DNA of 5,435 bases from Candidatus Yonathbacteria bacterium. GTDB lineage: Bacteria > Patescibacteriota > Minisyncoccia > Phycocordibacterales > UBA1550. The translations under genes were made by a program, and so were the position numbers. Each line of letters starts with the position of its first letter. Positions within the stretch are counted from its first letter, which is position 1. The stretch covers positions 5,741-11,175 of the forward strand of contig DNMN01000016.1 of NCBI GenBank assembly GCA_003489395.1, given 5' to 3'. Of the stretch, positions 5,185 to 5,435 are shown in pieces. Under the pieces are notes generated by a model. The model saw nothing but the letters and a program-made list of their open reading frames with translations. It was not told the DNA's origin and did no database searches.

Positions 5185-5435
5185 ATGACAAAAGTAATTA
5201 CACGATTTGCGCCATCGCCAACAGGTGTGCTCCATATTGGGTCAGTACGCACCGCGCTTTATTCGTGGTTGTATGCTAGACAAAATAACGGCAAGTTCAT
5301 TTTGCGAATAGAGGACACGGACAAGGAACGCTCAAAAAAAGAGTTTGAGGATAATATTATTGATGGACTAAACTGGCTTGGACTCAAGCACGATGAATTT
5401 TTTCGCCAGTCAGATCGCTCCGTTTTTTACAAGGA
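5185..5435 (+). CDS. gltX: Glutamyl-tRNA synthetase (GltX), N-terminal part, cut by window end
   Basis: GltX attaches glutamate to its tRNA in the cytoplasm; in many bacteria lacking GlnRS it also charges tRNA-Gln for later amidation. Only 83 complete codons are visible, of roughly 450-500 in the family. They contain the class I signature region: [10 protein letters not shown] (5-14), then HIGS (17-20, the HIGH motif), [12 protein letters not shown] (21-32) and [13 protein letters not shown] (38-50), followed by [11 protein letters not shown] (61-71). The KMSKS motif would lie beyond the window. FAPSPTG and RIEDTD exclude most other class I synthetases; GlnRS is possible but less likely from the [12 protein letters not shown] stretch. 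The ATG at 5185 is 2 bp after the murG stop, indicating cotranscription. Whether the enzyme is discriminating cannot be seen here. Confidence 0.93.
   Translation, partial: MTKVITRFAPSPTGVLHIGSVRTALYSWLYARQNNGKFILRIEDTDKERSKKEFEDNIIDGLNWLGLKHDEFFRQSDRSVFYK

Noticed and set aside
4813..5235. Open frame on the - strand (140 codons) across the murG-gltX junction
   Set aside because: It is antisense to conserved MurG and GltX motifs, and its cysteine/alanine-rich translation matches no family.

Overview
The window suggests a bacterium with a compact genome, standard stop codons (TAG, TGA and TAA all end genes here) and a base composition somewhat below 50% G+C. My best guess is a member of the Candidate Phyla Radiation (Patescibacteria), probably Parcubacteria-like. 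The reasons are the style of the MraY, FtsW and MurG proteins, the shortened division/cell-wall cluster, the tiny intergenic gaps and the near absence of Shine-Dalgarno sequences. No marker gene in the window settles this, so the placement is an inference.

All genes lie on the + strand. Region 1 (56-1598) holds scpB, the SMC-kleisin partner, with a 20-bp overlap into a secreted D-alanyl-D-alanine carboxypeptidase of family S11. Region 2 (1599-1686) is an 88-bp spacer with a perfect 14-bp stem-loop just after the carboxypeptidase stop. It then carries a good sigma70-type promoter whose predicted start is only about 5 nt before the mraY ATG. Region 3 (1687-3846) is mraY and ftsW, 3 bp apart, without the murD that normally sits between them. 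Region 4 (3847-4048) is a 202-bp non-coding spacer. Most of it is nested inverted repeats that fold into an exactly contiguous three-way junction, including a perfect 26-bp palindrome. Region 5 (4049-5435) is murG, then, 2 bp after its stop, the first 83 codons of gltX (glutamyl-tRNA synthetase), cut by the window edge.

The genes cover consecutive steps of peptidoglycan building. MraY makes lipid I, MurG turns it into lipid II, FtsW polymerises lipid II at the septum, and the carboxypeptidase trims the pentapeptide stems. ScpB links this locus to chromosome segregation, and gltX is a translation gene in the downstream run. The least ordinary items are the structured ftsW-murG spacer, the apparent leaderless or near-leaderless starts, and an MraY with substitutions at several usually invariant positions.
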